Made by a program: the position numbers and the translations under genes
Shown here: one piece after another, positions 45,752-55,385 of the stretch
Layout of the letters: each line of letters begins with the position of its first letter
How positions within the stretch are numbered: position 1 is the stretch's first letter
Source: Candidatus Thiocaldithrix dubininis
GTDB taxonomy: Bacteria > Pseudomonadota > Gammaproteobacteria > Thiotrichales > Thiotrichaceae
Length of the DNA: 64,000 bases
Direction: 5' to 3'
Assembly: GCA_029972135.1 (NCBI GenBank)
Contig: CP124755.1
Span: 930,001-994,000, forward strand
Notes under the pieces: model-generated
Databases searched by the model: none
Seen by the model: the letters and a program-made list of their open reading frames with translations, nothing else
Told to the model about the DNA's origin: nothing

Positions 45752-46381
45752 ATGATGTTTAGTATTCATCCTTATCAACCTTTGGTTGAACATCAACAGT
45801 TGTTACGCCAATGTCGGGCATGCGCCGCTATGATTCCGCCAGTGATTGTGGGCGAGCCTGTATTAACGCCGATTTTGTCACTTGGACAAGCACCGGGTAT
45901 TCATGAAGGCGAGATAGGGCGGCCGTTTGGTTGGACGGCTGGACGAACTTTGTTTAAGTGGTTTGAATCCATTGGCGTAGACGAAGCAACCTATCGGCAC
46001 AATGTGTATATGTGTGCGGTGTGCCGCTGTTTTCCGGGGCGCAATCATAAAGGCGGGGATCGTGTGCCTGATAGGCAAGAAATTGCCAATTGCGCCCATT
46101 GGTTACAAACTGAAATAGGCTTATTACAACCTCAACTGATTATTTTGATTGGCAAATTGGCTATTCAGCAATTTTTACCCGTGTCTAAGCTAGATGCAGT
46201 AGTAGGACGTTTACATACTGTGCTGCTAAATGAACGTGAAGTACAACTTGCCCCTTTGCCGCATCCATCCGGCTTATCCACTTGGTTTCGTACTGAACCG
46301 GGTAAAACCTTATTAAATCAATCGTTAATAGCGATTCAAGCGCATCCGGCATGGCAAAACTTAATGAAAGCTAATAAATAA
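45752..46381 (+). CDS. Uracil-DNA glycosylase superfamily protein
   Basis: A 209-residue protein of the UDG superfamily. Cysteines CRACAAM near the N-terminus and CAVCRC in the middle could hold a [4Fe-4S] cluster, as in families 4 and 5. Motif 1 reads LGQAPGIHEGEIGRPF, in which GQAPG replaces the GEAPG of typical family 4 enzymes. Motif 2 is PLPHPSGLS near residue 170. It may remove uracil or another damaged base; the motif 1 change leaves specificity open. The start is taken as ATG 45752; an in-frame TTG lies three codons upstream. Confidence 0.8.
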   Translation: MMFSIHPYQPLVEHQQLLRQCRACAAMIPPVIVGEPVLTPILSLGQAPGIHEGEIGRPFGWTAGRTLFKWFESIGVDEATYRHNVYMCAVCRCFPGRNHKGGDRVPDRQEIANCAHWLQTEIGLLQPQLIILIGKLAIQQFLPVSKLDAVVGRLHTVLLNEREVQLAPLPHPSGLSTWFRTEPGKTLLNQSLIAIQAHPAWQNLMKANK

Positions 46382-46459
46382 TTGTGCATTGGCGCTAGCG
46401 CGAGACTTCGGTATAGTACGCGGCTATTAGTTACAGTTAGATAATGATTTTACCGGAAA

Positions 46460-47602
46460 ATGACCGATTATCGGGGAATTTTGCTGGAGTTATACGCGGC
46501 TGGTTTAGCGGCGGTACACGGTGAGTGGACAGTGTATCAAGCTCTGCAAACACAACAGGTAGTATTACCTTATCACGTTGTCGCCATCGGCAAAGCCGCA
46601 GAAGCTATGTTTCTAGGCGCACAACGTTATTTACAAGCTCAATTGTCATCTGCTCTGATTATTACCAAGTACGGGCATAGCACAGACAAAACCCAACACT
46701 TAGCCAATGTTAGTGTGATTGAAGCAGGTCACCCTGTACCTGATGAAAACTCACTACGTGCGGGGGCAGCTTTATTAGCCTATTTGCAAGCCTTACCCAC
46801 CGATGCGCCTTTATTATTTTTAATTTCGGGCGGGGCTTCCAGTCTCGTCGAAGTCTTAGCCGCAGATTGGACACTAGCAAAATTACAACAAACCACTCAA
46901 GGCTTATTAGCAGATGGTTCAACCATTGAACAAATTAATGCTATTCGTCGCCAAACCTCAGCCATAAAAGGCGGTAAGTTATGGCAATTTATTAATAATT
47001 ATCAAGTTAATGGCTTATTTTTGTCAGATGTACCAAGCAATGACGTGCAGGTTATTGGTTCAGGTCTATTATTTCCCCCGCCGACGCATGTGAATTTTAC
47101 ATGGCAATTGGTTGCGACTAATCAGCAAATGCTAGCGGCGATTCAGGCGGCAGCGTTTAAACAAGGTTTGCCCGCGCAAATCATGCCCGAATTTTTACAA
47201 GGTGAAGCTACTGAGGTAGCAGTAAATTGTGTGAATAATTTGCACAATAATCCAGCAGGCGTTTATATTTGGGGGACTGAAACTACGGTAATCCTCCCCA
47301 CTCAACCGGGGCATGGTGGACGCAATCAACATTTAGCGCTAGCCGCTGCCTTAGCTTTACAAGCCAATGAGACTATTTATGTATTAGCGGCGGGTTCAGA
47401 CGGTACGGATGGTGTGACAGACGATGCGGGAGCTATGATTGATAACCATACCTTACAGCGGGGGTATTTAGCCAATCTTGACCCAGTGACTTGTTTAAAT
47501 ACCGCCGATTCCGGTACTTTTCTAGAAGCCAGCGGCGATTTAATTCACGTTGGCGCGACGGGCACAAATGTAATGGATGTCATCATTGGCTTGAAACTGT
47601 AA
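46460..47602 (+). CDS. Glycerate 2-kinase (MOFRL family)
   Basis: A 380-residue kinase converting D-glycerate to 2-phosphoglycerate. Family patterns are AIGKAAEAMF, IEAGHPVPDENS, LFLISGGASSLVE, QINAIRRQTSAIKGGKL, LSDVPSNDVQVIGSGL and the C-terminal MOFRL motifs GGRNQHLALAAAL, AAGSDGTDGVTDDAGA and GATGTNVMD. It is slightly shorter than many GckA/TtuD proteins but has all motifs. The stop overlaps the next ATG by one base, so the two genes are co-translated. It complements the hydroxypyruvate reductase at 34517. Confidence 0.92.
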   Translation: MTDYRGILLELYAAGLAAVHGEWTVYQALQTQQVVLPYHVVAIGKAAEAMFLGAQRYLQAQLSSALIITKYGHSTDKTQHLANVSVIEAGHPVPDENSLRAGAALLAYLQALPTDAPLLFLISGGASSLVEVLAADWTLAKLQQTTQGLLADGSTIEQINAIRRQTSAIKGGKLWQFINNYQVNGLFLSDVPSNDVQVIGSGLLFPPPTHVNFTWQLVATNQQMLAAIQAAAFKQGLPAQIMPEFLQGEATEVAVNCVNNLHNNPAGVYIWGTETTVILPTQPGHGGRNQHLALAAALALQANETIYVLAAGSDGTDGVTDDAGAMIDNHTLQRGYLANLDPVTCLNTADSGTFLEASGDLIHVGATGTNVMDVIIGLKL

Positions 47603-48429
47603 TGCAAAATTTATATAGCGCGGCTTATGCCTGTTTAATGCAAACCGATATAGAACAAAAACTACAAGGTGCCACTGCTTTATATGCAGCATGGCAAGCA
47701 GGCGATTTAATACGTGAATCCACATTAGACGCGGTGCAAACAGTCGCTGTACCGGGTAGACCGGCTCAACCTGAGTTAGTACATCATCGGCAAGTCAAGC
47801 AGCGCAATATTGGCAGCGATGCGGGTAAAAAAGCCTTATTACACGCAGTAGCGCATATTGAATTTAACGCGATTAATTTAGCCTTGGATGCCGTGTATCG
47901 GTTTCGTGATATGCCGCATGCTTATTATGGCGATTGGTTGCAAGTCGCGGCTGAAGAAGCCTATCACTTTGATTTGGTGCGGCAGCGTTTAGCAGTGTTT
48001 GATTGCCAATACGGTGATTTACCCGCACACAATGGTTTATGGGAACATGCCTTAAAAACCGATTATGACGCAATGGTACGCATGGCTTTAGTGCCGCGCG
48101 TATTAGAGGCGCGTGGTTTAGATGTCACACCGCCTATGATGCAGCGCCTAACCGAAGTGGGTGATTTAGAAACAGTAGCAGTATTAGAGATTATTTTACG
48201 CGATGAAATCGGACATGTACGGATTGGCTCACGTTGGTTTCGTTATCTTTGTGAACAACGCGGGCTAGAGCCAGAAGCTACCTTTCGTCGGTTATTAATC
48301 GAAGTATTACAATCACCTGTACGCAGCCCTTTTTATACCGAAGGGCGTCTACAAGCCGGTTTTACTGCGTTTGAGCTTGAACAATTATTAGAATTGGAAC
48401 GGAAATGGGTGCAAGAAATAAGCTTATAG
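47602..48429 (+). CDS. DUF455 ferritin-like protein
   Basis: A 275-residue helical protein. Likely di-iron ligands are Glu and His residues in AHIEFNAINLALDAVYRF, AAEEAYHFDLV, VLEARGLDV and LRDEIGHV, the ferritin-like four-helix pattern of DUF455, which is related to the tRNA hydroxylase MiaE. The enzymatic role is unknown. The ATG at 47602 is inside the TAA of glycerate kinase (TAATG), so I use it over the longer frame beginning at 47491. Pairing with a glycerate kinase is unexplained. Confidence 0.85.
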   Translation: MQNLYSAAYACLMQTDIEQKLQGATALYAAWQAGDLIRESTLDAVQTVAVPGRPAQPELVHHRQVKQRNIGSDAGKKALLHAVAHIEFNAINLALDAVYRFRDMPHAYYGDWLQVAAEEAYHFDLVRQRLAVFDCQYGDLPAHNGLWEHALKTDYDAMVRMALVPRVLEARGLDVTPPMMQRLTEVGDLETVAVLEIILRDEIGHVRIGSRWFRYLCEQRGLEPEATFRRLLIEVLQSPVRSPFYTEGRLQAGFTAFELEQLLELERKWVQEISL

Positions 48430-48545
48430 GTTATTTTTATGTCTTGATAATTAATTAATATTAGAATACTTCAATGATTTTGCACTATATCAATCATTGA
48501 AAATTTTTGGATTCAACCAGATTTTTATATGCAATAGGAGTTCGT

Positions 48546-49529
48546 GTGTTAGTGAGAATGTCTGCCGCAAATGTGTTTGTGGTCTCTGCCGCTGTGTCGC
48601 TTATTAGCTTATTCGGTAGTTCATCAGCTTACGCAGCGTGTGATCAATATTCCCCACAAGAATTACATGCACTGTCCACCCAGTATCAATACGAAATTTA
48701 CAACGCCGCGCGTAATCAGCGTATTAACCCCAATTTAATCAAGGCGGTTATTACGGCTGAAAGCTGTTTTCGGGAAGGTGCGCGCTCTAATAAAGGCGCT
48801 GGTGGTTTAATGCAATTAATGCCGGGTACAGCACGGCGTTTCGGTGTCACAAACCGCTTTGATAGTGTTGAAAATATTGAAGGGGGCGCACGTTATCTAC
48901 GTTGGTTATTAAATCGCTATGGTGGTAGTGTGACTCATGCGGTTGCTGCGTATAATGCAGGTGAAGGGCGGGTAGATGTTTATGGCACAGCCGTACCTTT
49001 CCAAGAAACCCAAACTTATACCCGTCGTGTCCTGAATGCTTACAATAAGTTGTCTGGTAATTACCGCCCACAACCTCAACGTGCCCAAGGGGTAAGAGCA
49101 GTTTATCAGCCTGCGGTTAATCGTCAGGTGCAACAAGCCAGACCTTACCTTGCGTCTTATCAGCGTCCAGCGCCAGCAAAAGCCGAAGTCGGTTATTTAC
49201 CCTCTGGTGGTTTTATTCAAACACGTGGTGTGGTAGCAACTAAAGCTGAAATGGATGCTTGCCAAGTGAAATCGCGTACTTTATATACAGCAACAGGCTT
49301 TGACACCATTCAAAGTGTGGCGCGTAAATACGGAATGGATGCGAAATATTTAGCACGTTTAAATGGTATTGGCGCGCCCTTCCAGTTAGAGCGTGGGCAA
49401 CGTTTGCGGGTTGAAATTTGCCAACGAGCAGGTGATAACGCAACGGCATCCAGTAGCAATAAGACCATTGCACAAATTAGCAGCGCTAACCAAGTGCAAA
49501 AAGATGGTCGCTGGGGCTGGGAATTCTAA
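48546..49529 (+). CDS. Lytic transglycosylase with C-terminal LysM-like domain
   Basis: A 327-residue exported enzyme. The start GTG 48546 lies 5 nt after AGGAG and gives a clean signal peptide ending SSSAYA. The SLT domain (about 45-180) has the catalytic Glu in AVITAESCF, GAGGLMQLMPGTARRFGV, and AVAAYNAGEGRV. A linker rich in Gln/Arg/Ala leads to a LysM-like C-terminus (about 255-305: TLYTATGFDTIQSVARKYGM...LNGI). It lies 249 bp before the first T3SS gene on the same strand. It could open peptidoglycan for the apparatus, but it may equally be housekeeping. Confidence 0.88.
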   Translation: MLVRMSAANVFVVSAAVSLISLFGSSSAYAACDQYSPQELHALSTQYQYEIYNAARNQRINPNLIKAVITAESCFREGARSNKGAGGLMQLMPGTARRFGVTNRFDSVENIEGGARYLRWLLNRYGGSVTHAVAAYNAGEGRVDVYGTAVPFQETQTYTRRVLNAYNKLSGNYRPQPQRAQGVRAVYQPAVNRQVQQARPYLASYQRPAPAKAEVGYLPSGGFIQTRGVVATKAEMDACQVKSRTLYTATGFDTIQSVARKYGMDAKYLARLNGIGAPFQLERGQRLRVEICQRAGDNATASSSNKTIAQISSANQVQKDGRWGWEF

Positions 49530-49778
49530 GCAATTCTCGTCTTAACGGATGGGTTTAAATCGGAAGTCCATGTTTATTGGGCTTCTGTACTCATGTATTG
49601 GCTGAAACTAATTTATTAAAATGCAGTAGCCGATTGTGAACTTTGCTTATTAAACAATAGTTATACCCTATATAGATCAGTTTATATCCATTCGTCCGGA
49701 AATGATTAAGTCTGTCTGAGCTTGCTCCGATAATTAAAGTCTCGCTGTTAGACTCTCCCATCAACTCGGGCTGGCTAT

Positions 49779-50459
49779 ATGGATAAAGAACTAGAACAAG
49801 CAATTTGGAAATTTAATTTCAGACCCGATAGCTATGTGCATGAAAGTTGGCTGAAATTAATGCCCGAAGGGGAAATCTTAGCAAAACTTATTCAACAGCC
49901 TAGTAATAGCCGTGCTTACGGCAATGTCGCTTGGTATGTTTTGTCGCGTTTAGGCTTAGCGGATAATGTGTTTTTTGATTTTTCTAAACCTTTGACCCGT
50001 ATTGTGTTATGGCCAAGTAAAGATATTGAACAATTGGTCTTATATATCGGTGCAGTTTTTCACGCCAAATTATTAAGTAAGATTATTCAGCGCGATGACT
50101 TAATCAAAATTCAGCGGTTGTTAGGGGATGAGTTGTTTAGCTTTATGCAACAGCGTGCGCCAGCGATTGGGCATAAAGTCAGTATGACGCTGGCGTTGCC
50201 AAGTGAATTAAGTTTAAAACAACGGATTATTTTGGTGGGCTTACTTTGTTTGCGAGCAGCATTACATGTTTACCCAGATACTGTGTGGAAACGTTTAATG
50301 TTTAAGCTGGATAGAGCTTGGTATGTGGATTGGAAACAACATGCTAAGTTGGGTTCTCCCTTTATGGAACAAGCAGATGAATGCTCTGTGTTAATCCAAA
50401 AGGTGGCCATTGACATTAGAATGGGGGTCAATCGTGACGGTAAGATTCTTTTCGGTTAA
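49779..50459 (+). CDS. sctK: T3SS sorting-platform protein SctK (YscK-like)
   Basis: A 226-residue cytoplasmic protein with family-like features FNFRPDSYVHESWL near the start and a helical body. In the family SctK links the sorting platform pods (SctQ/SctL) to the SctD ring. Direct sequence signals are weak. The call rests on the N-terminal pattern, the length, and overlap with sctL downstream (26 bp). The RBS is poor. The pair is placed away from the sctD-J genes, facing the sctQ-O operon. Confidence 0.8.
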   Translation: MDKELEQAIWKFNFRPDSYVHESWLKLMPEGEILAKLIQQPSNSRAYGNVAWYVLSRLGLADNVFFDFSKPLTRIVLWPSKDIEQLVLYIGAVFHAKLLSKIIQRDDLIKIQRLLGDELFSFMQQRAPAIGHKVSMTLALPSELSLKQRIILVGLLCLRAALHVYPDTVWKRLMFKLDRAWYVDWKQHAKLGSPFMEQADECSVLIQKVAIDIRMGVNRDGKILFG

Positions 50460-51057
50460 ACCTTTGGAAACACAAATTCGTCCGGGGCAAAAGATTTTAA
50501 AAGCCAACGATTATGAACAGTTAGTCGAATACGGACAATTTACGCAAATCTTGGAAGATCGTTTAAAGCAACGTGAACAAGCCATGTCAGTAGAGCTTGA
50601 ACACGCGGTGAAACGCAGTGAAACCCAAGGATTAGAGCGTGCTAATCAACAAGCGACGATTAAGATGGTTGAATTTACGCATGCAATGCAGCGCTATATT
50701 CAAGCGTTAGAACCGCAGTTAGTGGAATTGGTGTCAGTCGCAGTACGCAAGGTTATTCAAGGCTTTGATGATGAAGAACGCGTACGCCAAGCCGTCTTAA
50801 GTGGCTTAGAGGTTGTGCGGGGTGGCAATAAACTGATTGTACGTGTGAATCCGCAATTGCAACCTATGGTCAGTGAATATCTAGAATCTGTACCACATCG
50901 TTTCAGTGGAATTGAGGTGGTCGGGGATACCCAGTTAAGCACTGACGATTGTATTGTGGAATCGGATATTGGCGTAGTAAATTCAGGACTAAAAAGCCAA
51001 TTGGCAGCGGTGGATTATGCACTTAGACAAGTGGCTTATGGGCAGTCTGCTGAATAA
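50434..51057 (+). CDS. sctL: T3SS stator protein SctL (YscL/FliH-like)
   Basis: A 207-residue protein that holds the SctN ATPase under the export gate. The N-terminal segment (VRFFSVKPLE.QIRPGQKILKANDY) is the SctL start. A coiled coil (about 35-95) follows, then the FliH-like C-terminal domain with VRKVIQGFDDEERVRQAVLSGL and the ...DDCIVESDIGVVNSGLKSQL pattern. The start is GTG 50434 after GGGGG; an upstream TTG has no RBS. Its 3' end overlaps the convergent sctO gene by 35 bp. Confidence 0.88.
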   Translation: MTVRFFSVKPLETQIRPGQKILKANDYEQLVEYGQFTQILEDRLKQREQAMSVELEHAVKRSETQGLERANQQATIKMVEFTHAMQRYIQALEPQLVELVSVAVRKVIQGFDDEERVRQAVLSGLEVVRGGNKLIVRVNPQLQPMVSEYLESVPHRFSGIEVVGDTQLSTDDCIVESDIGVVNSGLKSQLAAVDYALRQVAYGQSAE

Positions 51058-51433
51058 TTTCTTTAACCTTTTCTAGTTGTAAAATGGTTTCACTGGACTT
51101 TTTACGTGCCTGTTCTACCACTGTTTCCGCCTGCCGCATGCCTTGGCGAATACTATCTAACTCCGTATGCAGGCGAGTTTCTTCCTGTTCAAGCTCATTT
51201 AATTTTTCATGATAACTTTTCATCGTCTGCACATTAAACGGCTGATCTTGCAGCGAATGAAAGAGCTTATCCTGATAATCAATACGCCACTGTTTGAATT
51301 CAGTAATTTGCTGTTGTTTGCTAAAAATTTGATTATGCCAACCGTCTAAAATCTGGCGTTGGGTTTGTAATTCAATGAATTGCTGCTCCATCCGCCGATT
51401 GCGCAGCATCTTTAATTTTTCTAAATCATTCAT
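51023..51433 (-). CDS. sctO: T3SS ATPase stalk protein SctO (YscO-like)
   Basis: A 136-residue, fully helical protein, a two-helix coiled coil (about 1-60 and 70-130) rich in Gln and Glu, like YscO/FliJ. It inserts into the SctN hexamer and helps couple ATP hydrolysis to export. Its position directly after sctN (3-bp gap) is the standard order. The last gene of the nine-gene operon; no sctP follows, and its end overlaps sctL on the opposite strand. Confidence 0.82.
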   Translation of the reverse strand: MNDLEKLKMLRNRRMEQQFIELQTQRQILDGWHNQIFSKQQQITEFKQWRIDYQDKLFHSLQDQPFNVQTMKSYHEKLNELEQEETRLHTELDSIRQGMRQAETVVEQARKKSSETILQLEKVKEIIQQTAHKPLV

Positions 51434-51436
51434 GCA

Positions 51437-52783
51437 CTAAACACTCAATTGGATCAAGTGTGAAACCATTGCATCAAAAGGGGTATGATCGTGCGCCGTT
51501 TGTTTTAAAAATTGCTGGATTGCGGGCATTTTGCGAATGGCTTCATCAGCTAGGGGGTCTGAACCATGTTTATATTCACCCACCCGTACTAAAAATTCTA
51601 CTTCTTTATATTTAGCTAGCAAATTACGCAGATGAGCGGCAGCCGCACGGTGTTCTGGCGTAACTAAGCGCGGCATAATCCGGCTTAAGCTGGCTAACAC
51701 ATCAATCGCAGGATAGTGATTCGCAGAGGCGAGTTCCCGCGAAAGAATAATATGTCCGTCTAATAAACCGCGTACCTCATCCGCAATCGGGTCACCCATA
51801 TCGTCGCCTTCCATCAAAATTGTATAAAAGGCAGTAATAGAACCATGCGCAGAATTGCCAGCCCGTTCAACCAGTTTAGGTAATTCGGAAAATACAGAAG
51901 GTGGATAACCCCGTCTGGCAGGTGCTTCACCTGCCGCTAAACCAATTTCGCGTTGGGCGCGGGCAAAACGTGTTAACGAATCCATCAGCAATAACACATT
52001 TTTGCCCTGATCTCGGAAATATTCGGCCACCGCTGTGGCGACATAGGCCGCTTTTAAGCGTTCAATGGCGGGACGGTCAGAAGTGGCAACGGTTAGAATG
52101 GTTTTAGCCATGCCTTCTTCGCCTAAAGCTTCTTCCATAAATTCGCGTACTTCGCGTCCACGTTCACCGATTAAGGCGACGACAAATACATCCACTTGCG
52201 CATGTTTAACTAACATACTCATGAGGGAACTTTTGCCCACACCTGCACCCGCAAATACGCCAATGCGTTGCCCAATGCCACAGGTTATTAAACCGTCCAT
52301 TGCGCGAATGCCCAACGACAGCGCGTGATTCACAGGGCGGCGTGATAACGGGTCGGGTGGATTGGCATAAATGGGATAAAATTGTTTTAAGGTCGGAATT
52401 GCGCCATTATGATTGTCCTGAATACGTCCAATCCCATCTAAAATACAGCCGCGTAAGGCTTCGCCCACTCCCACTTCTAGGACTTTGCGAGTGGCGGTGA
52501 CTTGAGTATGGGCGGATACACCGTGCATATCGCCAATCGGTGCAAGCAGTGCAATATTTTGTTCAAAACCAATGACTTCAGCGGGAATTTCACGCGATTC
52601 GCCCGCATTTCTTAAAATACACAATTCGCCTAATTTAACCCTTGGCACAATAGCACGCACAACTGTACCCGTCACTTGCATAATGCGCCCGTGTAAGGTC
52701 AGCGGTTGGCAGGTTTCTAAGGCAGCGCGCATCCGTTCAGGTGTTTTAATGTTCTGTAACAGCGCTTGAATATTATCATCCAT
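51437..52783 (-). CDS. sctN: T3SS ATPase SctN
   Basis: A 448-residue hexameric ATPase that unfolds and releases substrates from chaperones. It has Walker A GAGVGKSS (about 177-185), [12 protein letters not shown], Walker [22 protein letters not shown], and the T3SS/flagellar signature [18 protein letters not shown]. The N-terminal beta-barrel (about 1-85) and the C-terminal helical domain are complete. It is 13 bp after sctV and 3 bp before sctO. It is most like injectisome rather than flagellar FliI in gene context. Confidence 0.95.
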   Translation of the reverse strand: MDDNIQALLQNIKTPERMRAALETCQPLTLHGRIMQVTGTVVRAIVPRVKLGELCILRNAGESREIPAEVIGFEQNIALLAPIGDMHGVSAHTQVTATRKVLEVGVGEALRGCILDGIGRIQDNHNGAIPTLKQFYPIYANPPDPLSRRPVNHALSLGIRAMDGLITCGIGQRIGVFAGAGVGKSSLMSMLVKHAQVDVFVVALIGERGREVREFMEEALGEEGMAKTILTVATSDRPAIERLKAAYVATAVAEYFRDQGKNVLLLMDSLTRFARAQREIGLAAGEAPARRGYPPSVFSELPKLVERAGNSAHGSITAFYTILMEGDDMGDPIADEVRGLLDGHIILSRELASANHYPAIDVLASLSRIMPRLVTPEHRAAAAHLRNLLAKYKEVEFLVRVGEYKHGSDPLADEAIRKMPAIQQFLKQTAHDHTPFDAMVSHLIQLSV

Positions 52784-52796
52784 TGTCTAGCCCCCT

Positions 52797-54827
52797 TTAA
52801 ATTAAGCGAATTTCGCCAACAGGTTTTAAGGATACGGCTGGGGTAAGTTCCAACATGGACAAAACGGGTAAATCGCTAAATTCTGCTTCAATATGTTTGC
52901 GTACATGCCGCCGTAAATCTAAGCCAGTTAAAATCACTGGGCGCACAGGTAACGTTTTATCTTGGCGAGATTGTGCTTCTAAGTTGCGTAAATTTTCCGC
53001 AAAACGTTGGCTAATGTCAGGGGCAAGTGCGAAAAATACACCGGAAGGCGTTTGTCGAATACTGCCTTGTAGCAGCTTTTCGGTTTCAGGCGCAAACATG
53101 TAAACCGGCAATATACCTTGCCCATTAGTAATGCTATAGGAAATTTGCCGTTTAAGATTCATGCGCACGCGCTCGGTTAGCATATTCGTGTCTTTTTCAG
53201 CTTCACCAAACTCGACTAACGTTTCCATAATTTGCCGTAAGTCCCGAATCGACACGCCTTCGCTGAGTAAGCGCCGTAAGATGTCAACGGATTTAGTACT
53301 AGGGGCGGCGCGTTGCGCTTCGCGTACTAATTCAGCATAACTGGCTTGCTCCATTTTGCTATACAGCGTATGCAACTCTTGAATACCAATAAAATCAGCC
53401 GCATGCTTACGTAATAAATAAGCCAAATGCATACGGATATTTTGAATATTGGTTTGTGCTGGGCGATTGACTAATGCTGTAGACGAATCCGCATTTGCAT
53501 CAATCGTCGCTGGCGTATTATTAGTGCTTAACTTAGCAATTGCCACGGGAATACCGCGAATGGAGATACGATAGGTATCCGGTTCAAGTTGTGAAGAAAT
53601 CCGTAAGCTAATGCCAGATAATGGTACACCTAAATCTTGATAGAAAGCGCGGCGCACATGGGTAAACTCTTGGTCGAGTTCTTCAAGCGAGAATAAATTT
53701 TTAGCTTGTTCAGGTAGTTCAACCAAGACGGGCGCTAAAGGCGTCATATCTTCTAGCGCCATTTTATTGTCTGTACCCACTTGTATACCGCTGGCGGTCG
53801 GTGCTTGCCCAATTACAGTAATGACTTCAGCGTCTGCAAAATCTTGTTTCATCTGGGCTTTTCTTAAGACATAACCAGTGAACCCTAATAATCCGCTTAA
53901 AAAGAAAAATACCATTGTCGGGAATCCGGGCACTAAACCCATACCGGCTACAATGCCAGAGGCGGCAATCAACGCACTGGGGCGACCTAATAGTTGTTGT
54001 CCGATTTCTGCACCAAGATTACTTTCATCATCCGTGCGTACCCGTGTAACAATAATACCGGCAGTAATGGAGATAAACAGCGCAGGAATTTGTGAAACCA
54101 ATCCATCCCCAATGGTCAAGATTGAATACAGTTGTAAAGCATCCCCCGCCGCCATACCGCGTTGCGTCATGCCAATAATTAAACCGCCTAAAATATTGAC
54201 GACAATGATAATAATGCCTGCAATCGCGTCACCCTTAACGAATTTCATAGCACCGTCCATTGCGCCATACAATTGGCTTTCACGTTCTAATTTAGAACGA
54301 CGTGAACGAGCTTCCGCTAAAGTAATAACGCCTGCGCGTAAGTCGCTGTCAATGCTCATTTGTTTGCCGGGCATGGCATCTAACGAGAAACGTGCACTGA
54401 CTTCGGCAATCCGTTCTGAACCTTTGGTAATGACTATAAATTGAACGATGGTGATAATTAGAAATACCACTAAGCCGACTACTAAATTGCCGCCAACTAC
54501 GAATTCACCAAAGGTCTGAATAATGTGCCCCGCATCGCCTTGTAATAAAATTAAGCGAGTTGTAGCAACCGCTAATGATAAGCGGAATAGAGTGGTGAGC
54601 ATTAAGACTGAAGGAAAAGATGAGAATTCAATTGGTGAGGAAATATAAATGCTCAACATTAATAATAAGATAGCAATTCCCATGTTGAGACCAATCAACA
54701 TATCGACCACTACCGTTGGCATCGGCAAAATCATCATAAAGATGATAGAAACTAGCAAAAAGGCTAGTGCCACGTCACTACGTTGGGTGAGTCGATTTGC
54801 TAAATCTTGTACAGAATTGGCCGCCAT
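52797..54827 (-). CDS. sctV: T3SS export gate SctV
   Basis: A 676-residue FHIPEP-family protein. The N-terminal membrane domain (about 1-320, seven to eight helices) has the family segments FRLSLAVATTRLILLQGDAGHIIQ and the cytoplasmic loop AEVSARFSLDAMPGKQMSIDSDLRAGVI. The C-terminal cytoplasmic ring (about 350-676) receives chaperone-substrate complexes. ATG 54827 is chosen after GAGG; two more in-frame codons upstream have no RBS. It is separated from the NfeD-like gene by 30 bp. Confidence 0.96.
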   Translation of the reverse strand: MAANSVQDLANRLTQRSDVALAFLLVSIIFMMILPMPTVVVDMLIGLNMGIAILLLMLSIYISSPIEFSSFPSVLMLTTLFRLSLAVATTRLILLQGDAGHIIQTFGEFVVGGNLVVGLVVFLIITIVQFIVITKGSERIAEVSARFSLDAMPGKQMSIDSDLRAGVITLAEARSRRSKLERESQLYGAMDGAMKFVKGDAIAGIIIIVVNILGGLIIGMTQRGMAAGDALQLYSILTIGDGLVSQIPALFISITAGIIVTRVRTDDESNLGAEIGQQLLGRPSALIAASGIVAGMGLVPGFPTMVFFFLSGLLGFTGYVLRKAQMKQDFADAEVITVIGQAPTASGIQVGTDNKMALEDMTPLAPVLVELPEQAKNLFSLEELDQEFTHVRRAFYQDLGVPLSGISLRISSQLEPDTYRISIRGIPVAIAKLSTNNTPATIDANADSSTALVNRPAQTNIQNIRMHLAYLLRKHAADFIGIQELHTLYSKMEQASYAELVREAQRAAPSTKSVDILRRLLSEGVSIRDLRQIMETLVEFGEAEKDTNMLTERVRMNLKRQISYSITNGQGILPVYMFAPETEKLLQGSIRQTPSGVFFALAPDISQRFAENLRNLEAQSRQDKTLPVRPVILTGLDLRRHVRKHIEAEFSDLPVLSMLELTPAVSLKPVGEIRLI

Positions 54828-54857
54828 GAACACGAGCCTCGCTTATCGTTATTGGAG

Positions 54858-55385
54858 TTATGGAGCTACCGGTGTGGAATAAAGCATACGCCCATTCACC
54901 CCAATAATCTTCACTTGACTGCCAGCCGGACAATCTTGTCCAGACAAAGACCAGTTTTGGTTATTTAAGCGAATCGTGGTTTTGCCATCGACAATGGGAT
55001 TGGTTAGCGTTACGACTTGCCCGATAAAACGTTTGCCCGGTGGTTCGGAAATAGCCGTTTTAAATGCGTAAGCCCAGTCTGAAAATAAAGGTGCTAACAA
55101 GACAAATAAGGCAATTAAAGGCAATTGCCAAATAAGCATGGTATCAGGTGATAAAAACATTAAGACACCCGCAATCGCTGCACCAATCCCTAACCATTTT
55201 TGCCAATAAAAAGTTAGCCGTTGATTATATTTACTGGCTTGCGCATTTTTTTGTTTTAACGCTTGCGATGCTTCAAAAATATAATAATGTAACTGTGCTT
55301 TAAAATTATCACCAGTAAATAGTTCTTTTAAATTCTGGAGACGTTGTTGAGAAGGAGATAAGTTATTATTTGCTTGCGAATCCAT
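54858..55385 (-). CDS. NfeD-like OB-fold membrane protein inside the T3SS operon
   Basis: A 175-residue protein. The hydrophilic helical N-terminus (about 1-62) is followed by two hydrophobic helices (about 68-85 and 88-108). A C-terminal segment, IGQVVTLTNPIVDGKTTIRL then WSLSGQDCPAGSQVKIIGVNG, has the G.V....P..G...I.....W......C..G..V.I..V.G pattern of NfeD C-terminal OB folds. It starts within the stop of sctU (one-base overlap) and precedes sctV. It is thus part of the export-apparatus transcript and likely made with it. No known T3SS subunit has this layout as far as I know; function is unassigned. Confidence 0.72.
   Translation of the reverse strand: MDSQANNNLSPSQQRLQNLKELFTGDNFKAQLHYYIFEASQALKQKNAQASKYNQRLTFYWQKWLGIGAAIAGVLMFLSPDTMLIWQLPLIALFVLLAPLFSDWAYAFKTAISEPPGKRFIGQVVTLTNPIVDGKTTIRLNNQNWSLSGQDCPAGSQVKIIGVNGRMLYSTPVAP

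Noticed and set aside
49591..49803. 70-codon minus-strand frame in front of sctK
   Set aside because: Overlaps the sctK start, no RBS and no recognisable motif; the gap is better read as promoter and leader DNA.
53878..54444. Long open frame (188 codons) antisense to sctV
   Set aside because: It lies wholly inside sctV, has no convincing RBS and no protein-like motif; its openness follows from codon bias of the real gene.
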